Assembly: GCA_017303635.1 (NCBI GenBank)
Contig: JAFLCG010000001.1
Location: 124,001 to 188,000, forward strand
Direction of reading: 5' to 3'
Origin: Anaerolineae bacterium
GTDB taxonomy: Bacteria > Chloroflexota > Anaerolineae > Aggregatilineales > Phototrophicaceae
DNA length: 64,000 nucleotides
Part shown: one piece after another, positions 60,786 to 64,000 of the stretch
Layout: the number at the start of each line of letters is the position of its first letter
Numbering within the stretch: position 1 is the stretch's first letter
Made by a program: the position numbers and the translations under genes
Notes under the pieces: generated by a model
Told to the model about the DNA's origin: nothing
What the model saw: only the letters and a program-made list of their open reading frames with translations
Database searches by the model: none

Positions 60786-60803
60786 TCTGCTTCTTGAGCA
60801 TGT

Positions 60804-60829
60804 CATCCCCTGACTGCAGTCAGGGGATG
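60804..60829. terminator. Perfect palindrome, bidirectional terminator
   Basis: A 26-base perfect palindrome (arms CATCCCCTGACTG / CAGTCAGGGGATG) lies between the convergent SNase-like and GpgS-like genes. Confidence 0.75.
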
Positions 60830-60844
60830 GGTAATCCTGTACAT

Positions 60845-62650
60845 TCAGGCAGTCACATATTCGAGCGGTCCGTTGCGTTCCAGGTAGGACAGCAGGCTGA
60901 CGATGGGCGGGCGTTCTTCGTCGCCAATCCGTTCCACTTCGAGGGCGAAGCGCTCGGCTTCCTGAATGACCAGCTTCATACTGCGGTTGGCCCGGTCGAG
61001 CAATTGCACCCCGTAGCGGCTTTCCAGACGAGCGATGAACACCTGCATGATGGCGAAGGACATCTTGCCGAGTTTATCCAGCGGCTGATTGGTATGCACC
61101 CGAACGTCGAGATCCGTCTGGGCCATGGCATCCAACCCAAAGCGGTCCAGTAAATCAATGAGCAGCCCGGTTTCGACCCCGTAGCCGGTGAAGAAGGGGA
61201 CTTGTTCCAGGGCGGTGCGCCGTCCGGCATATTCGCCAGAGAGCGGTTGAATAAAGCCAGAGAGTTCCGGGTAGAACAGGTTGAAGATGGGACGGGCGAC
61301 CAGTTCTGTCACCCGCCCACCGCCCACCGCTTGCAGCTTTTTGCCCATCTGGATGGGCCGCTGGTAAAAGCCTTTGACGTATTGCAGGCTGGGGCGCTGC
61401 AGCAGGGGGCCGATCAAGCCATAGACGAAGCGGGGATGGATGTTGGTGATGTCCGTATCCACCCAGGCGATGAGATCCCCTTTCAGGACGTGAAGGCTTT
61501 TCCAGAGGGCTTCCCCTTTGCCCCGGTGACTGCCGACTTCCGGCAGGATGGCCGGATGCTGATAAACCGGGATGCCCATACTTTTGGCGCGTTCTACGGT
61601 GTCGTCGGTGGAGTCGCTGTCGATGACCACCAGTTCATCAATTAATGGCAGATCATCCATCAGGGACGATTTGATGGTCTGGATGACCTTTTCGATGGTG
61701 GCGGCTTCATTGAGGGTTGGCAGACCGACGCTGATGGTGACACCGCGCTTCTCTTTGAGAGTCATCAAGGCGCGCAGGTCAGCGAAATGGTCACTATGAA
61801 AGGTGTGTTCGGCGAACCAGCGATCGACGGATCCAGATACATCCGGTTCGGCTGCATGGCTCTGAAAGGGTGTATGGAAGAAGAGGCGTTCCGGTTTCCA
61901 GGCGCGTACCAGAATGATGGGCAAAGTAGTCAGATCATAAAGGGCTTCGACGATAGAAATCCCCTGTTTGACCGGGTCGTATTGTAACTTTGAGCCCATC
62001 ACAATCGCTTTGTGATGCGTCGATTCCCGGAGAATCCCTCTGGCTGTTTGTGTGACCGCGGTCACGGTTCGGTTGATGGTCGGCTCTGCCCGCATGACGA
62101 CTTCCAGATCGGGTGTGTCATGGCGGTGGTCAGCGGCATGGAACAGGGTGATCGCCGCCTCCGGTGAGAGCGCTCTGGCAGCTTCGATCCCCAGGCTCAG
62201 GTTTGGCCCACCTTTCAGCGAGAGCAGAATAGGGCCTTCATTCGCCCACCCCTCACGGCCCACCAGAATTAAATCGGCTGGAACGGTTTGCAGCAGATCA
62301 TTGGTCGCCATGCCGGCAGTTCGCTGGTTTGGGCCTGCCCACTGCAGCAGGACGCGGTTCGCGCCCGTTTGCTGAATCTCCTCAATGACTCGTTTGATGG
62401 GTTCTGTGTCGACAAAAATGCGGAGGTCATCTTCGATGATGTCATGGCTGCTGGCGAAGGGGTTGAGCAGGTTACGCCACTGCTGCGCCTGGGTGACATA
62501 TTCGCTGGCGGACTGGCCTTCTGGCACGAGGATCAAAGCCCGCAGCAACAGCGTGCCGGACTCTCCTGCCAGGTTTATCCCCACCTGAACCCACTTCTCA
62601 ATATCGATCTGTGAGTCGTGTAGAACCAGCATGACGTGATTGTTGTTCAT
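60845..62650 (-). CDS. USP-like + glucosyl-3-phosphoglycerate synthase-like fusion protein
   Basis: A 601-aa protein. Residues 1-270 resemble two universal-stress-protein-like halves (MLVLHDSQIDIEKWVQVG; ILLSLKGGPNLSLGIEAARAL and the SIVEALYDLTTLPIILVRA end). Residues about 300-600 are a GT2/GT81 enzyme like GpgS: VGLPTLNEAATIEKV, VIDSDSTDD, WVDTDITNIHP, VGGGRVTEL and GYGVETGLLIDL. GpgS joins UDP-glucose and 3-phosphoglycerate. ATG 62650 overlaps the upstream GT4 stop (ATGA). The USP fusion is unusual. Product could be a glucosylglycerate-type solute or glycolipid (inference). Confidence 0.85.
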   Translation of the reverse strand: MNNNHVMLVLHDSQIDIEKWVQVGINLAGESGTLLLRALILVPEGQSASEYVTQAQQWRNLLNPFASSHDIIEDDLRIFVDTEPIKRVIEEIQQTGANRVLLQWAGPNQRTAGMATNDLLQTVPADLILVGREGWANEGPILLSLKGGPNLSLGIEAARALSPEAAITLFHAADHRHDTPDLEVVMRAEPTINRTVTAVTQTARGILRESTHHKAIVMGSKLQYDPVKQGISIVEALYDLTTLPIILVRAWKPERLFFHTPFQSHAAEPDVSGSVDRWFAEHTFHSDHFADLRALMTLKEKRGVTISVGLPTLNEAATIEKVIQTIKSSLMDDLPLIDELVVIDSDSTDDTVERAKSMGIPVYQHPAILPEVGSHRGKGEALWKSLHVLKGDLIAWVDTDITNIHPRFVYGLIGPLLQRPSLQYVKGFYQRPIQMGKKLQAVGGGRVTELVARPIFNLFYPELSGFIQPLSGEYAGRRTALEQVPFFTGYGVETGLLIDLLDRFGLDAMAQTDLDVRVHTNQPLDKLGKMSFAIMQVFIARLESRYGVQLLDRANRSMKLVIQEAERFALEVERIGDEERPPIVSLLSYLERNGPLEYVTA

Positions 62651-63891
62651 AGAGCCTCCATCAATGGTAACCACTGCCCGGTAATGATTTGATCCCAACG
62701 ATAGTTGTGACGGACGCGCAGGCTCAGGCGATAGGCCGTCGACTGACTCAGAGTCGACCAGATTCCTGCTGCAATTTCGGTGGGTTTTGACTCCGCCGGG
62801 TGAAAGTAGAAGGCATCCGCCTGAGCGGTGTGCCGGAGCGGGGGGATATCCGCACAGAAGATCGGCAGGCGGGCTAGCCCGGCCTCCAGAATCGGGATGC
62901 CAAAACCTTCCTGAGTGCTGGGAAAGAGCAGTCCATCGCTCAGTTGATACAGATTGCTCATGGTTGGATCGTCAATCCGCAACGGTACGCTGGTGTCCGG
63001 CCCGGCGGCGTAGAGAAAATGGGCATGTGGCTCCAACCCTAGGGTCTGCCGCAGTGATAACAGATTCTCCAGGTAAGCCAGATTGCTGGGGTTATGAGGC
63101 CCGGGTGGGCCCGTCACGATCAGGCGGCAGTCGATGGCGGTCTGCTGGCGCAGCGCGGCCAGAATCTGCAGGGCCATCTCCACGTTTTTACGGCGCGTCA
63201 AGCGCATGGGTGCCAGCAGGATCAAGTCGGCATCCATCAGGGCGAATTCATCGACCAGTGAGCGCGTGGTTTCGGTCCAGCCCCAGAAGGTGTCGACAGC
63301 GATGCCAGGTGTGATGACAGTGACGGCTTCGGCTTCGAGTCCCAGCAGGGTGGCTAGTTCCGCCTGCCGCGCAGGGGAGATGGTCACGTAGCGCACGCCC
63401 GGCCAGGCTTCCCGCAGCAGGTTCCAGGGATAGCCCGGGTAAAATTCGGCCTGGTACTGGGGATTGGTGGCGGCCAGGTCGGAACAGTAGGCGATTTGCC
63501 GGATGGGATGGGTTTCCCCGTACTGATGCAGGGCGGCGGTGAGCGCCAGGTTCTTATTCATGGTGTGGATGTTGTGGGCGATCAACACATCACAGTCAGC
63601 CAGCGCTTGATCCAGATAGGCCAGAATCTGGTCGCGCAGCGAATCGAAGGCGTCGGTAACTTGCCCAGCATCCAACTCCGCTTTGAGACTGAGTACATCG
63701 GGGTGGTTGGAACTAAAGAGGGGGTAAAAATGGGTTTCGATCGGTTCCGGTAGGGGTTCGCCCAGTCCACTGATGACGCGGACATGGACACCTGCCTGGG
63801 AGAGGCCTTGAGCCTGATAACCGATCATCGACTCGACGCCACCAATGATGGGTGGAGAGGCATAGTGGAGGATCGCTACTCGTTGAAGCAT
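62647..63891 (-). CDS. GT4-family glycosyltransferase
   Basis: A 414-aa GT-B fold glycosyltransferase. N-domain ILHYASPPIIGGVESM; C-domain APMRLTRRKNVEMALQIL, RLIVTGPPGPHNPS and the nucleotide-sugar Glu motif STQEGFGIPILEAGLA. AAAGGA lies 8 bases before ATG 63891. It is coupled to the downstream USP-GpgS-like gene. Together they may build a two-sugar glycerate compound such as a mannosyl- or galactosyl-glucosylglycerate (inference from known GpgS pairings). Confidence 0.9.
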   Translation of the reverse strand: MLQRVAILHYASPPIIGGVESMIGYQAQGLSQAGVHVRVISGLGEPLPEPIETHFYPLFSSNHPDVLSLKAELDAGQVTDAFDSLRDQILAYLDQALADCDVLIAHNIHTMNKNLALTAALHQYGETHPIRQIAYCSDLAATNPQYQAEFYPGYPWNLLREAWPGVRYVTISPARQAELATLLGLEAEAVTVITPGIAVDTFWGWTETTRSLVDEFALMDADLILLAPMRLTRRKNVEMALQILAALRQQTAIDCRLIVTGPPGPHNPSNLAYLENLLSLRQTLGLEPHAHFLYAAGPDTSVPLRIDDPTMSNLYQLSDGLLFPSTQEGFGIPILEAGLARLPIFCADIPPLRHTAQADAFYFHPAESKPTEIAAGIWSTLSQSTAYRLSLRVRHNYRWDQIITGQWLPLMEAL

Positions 63892-64000
63892 GAATCTCGT
63901 CCTTTCACCAGAACTGAATGATGAAGCGATTGAAAGTGAGTTCGTGATGGCGTGCGCCGCGTTCACGGTGCCATCTCAACCGATGGGTTCGCGCAGGGTC
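63892..64000 (-). other. End of window, upstream of the GT4 gene
   Basis: The last bases on the minus strand read in two frames as short C-terminal tails (one ending TLREPIG-stop at 63974, one ending FIIQFW-stop at about 63909). One may be the end of an upstream gene, but the sequence is too short to decide. Confidence 0.3.

Noticed and set aside
1..64000. tRNA or rRNA genes
   Set aside because: I read the intergenic stretches for cloverleaf-type arms and TTCGA-type loops and found none convincing; a tRNA scan would be decisive.

Overview
The window looks like a chromosomal segment of a free-living bacterium, most likely from Chloroflexota (Anaerolineae-like). This is inferred, not proven. 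The signs are Thr/Pro-rich (TPTP) linkers in membrane-anchored extracytoplasmic proteins, a CUT1 sugar transporter, an FtsL-FtsI-MraY remnant of the division cluster, a glucosyl-3-phosphoglycerate-synthase-like enzyme, sulfolipid-type SqdB, many secreted proteins, and fairly GC-rich coding DNA. No rRNA, tRNA, CRISPR array, phage module or complete IS element was seen.

Layout. 0-3.6 kb: FHA protein, AraC/VOC pair, DUF4342 and small secreted or membrane proteins. 3.8-7.7 kb: a CUT1 sugar ABC operon (binding protein and two permeases) with two LacI/cre-like operators upstream. 7.7-12.4 kb: RNase Z, small membrane proteins, a DUF1028 protein and an unnoticed 52-aa membrane peptide. 12.4-14.5 kb: TetR divergent from a DoxX + double-VOC operon that resembles Bacillus catDE. 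14.5-15.5 kb: OsmC plus a lipoprotein thioredoxin whose WCxxC motif reads W-UGA-T-T-C, followed by a SECIS-like hairpin. 15.5-23 kb: SDR, ParB-like protein, DsbA-like protein, RsgA, a cluster of small mobile palindromic repeats, DinB-like protein and HtpG. 23-32.6 kb: cell-surface carbohydrate and peptide functions, with a NodB-like protein, three related WNEPN/WNEQN glycosidase-like proteins, an O-methyltransferase and a TAP-like peptidase. 32.7-36.8 kb: ftsL-ftsI-mraY and an RNase_H_2 protein. 36.9-41 kb: sugar isomerase, a Gly/Gln-rich repeat protein, and a signalling operon (REC, RsbT-like, pseudo-REC-Roadblock). 41-43.3 kb: a transmembrane TIR-CAP protein with a secreted CAP partner. 43.4-46.3 kb: GABA-type aminotransferase and aldehyde dehydrogenase. 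46.8-50.2 kb: two overlapping secreted propeller-like proteins. 50.3-54.3 kb: sugar isomerase and a GT8-epimerase-SqdB cluster. 54.5-64 kb: degenerate M24 protein, GT-C membrane enzyme, NYN protein, SnoaL-like protein, SNase-like protein, and a GT4 + USP/GpgS-like pair.

The most notable items are the candidate selenocysteine thioredoxin (14530-15024), the membrane TIR-CAP plus CAP operon (41045-43266), the REC/RsbT/Roadblock module (39063-40913), the USP-GpgS fusion (60845-62650) and a small palindromic element family (about 20.0-20.25 kb, with a decayed copy at 54.4 kb).
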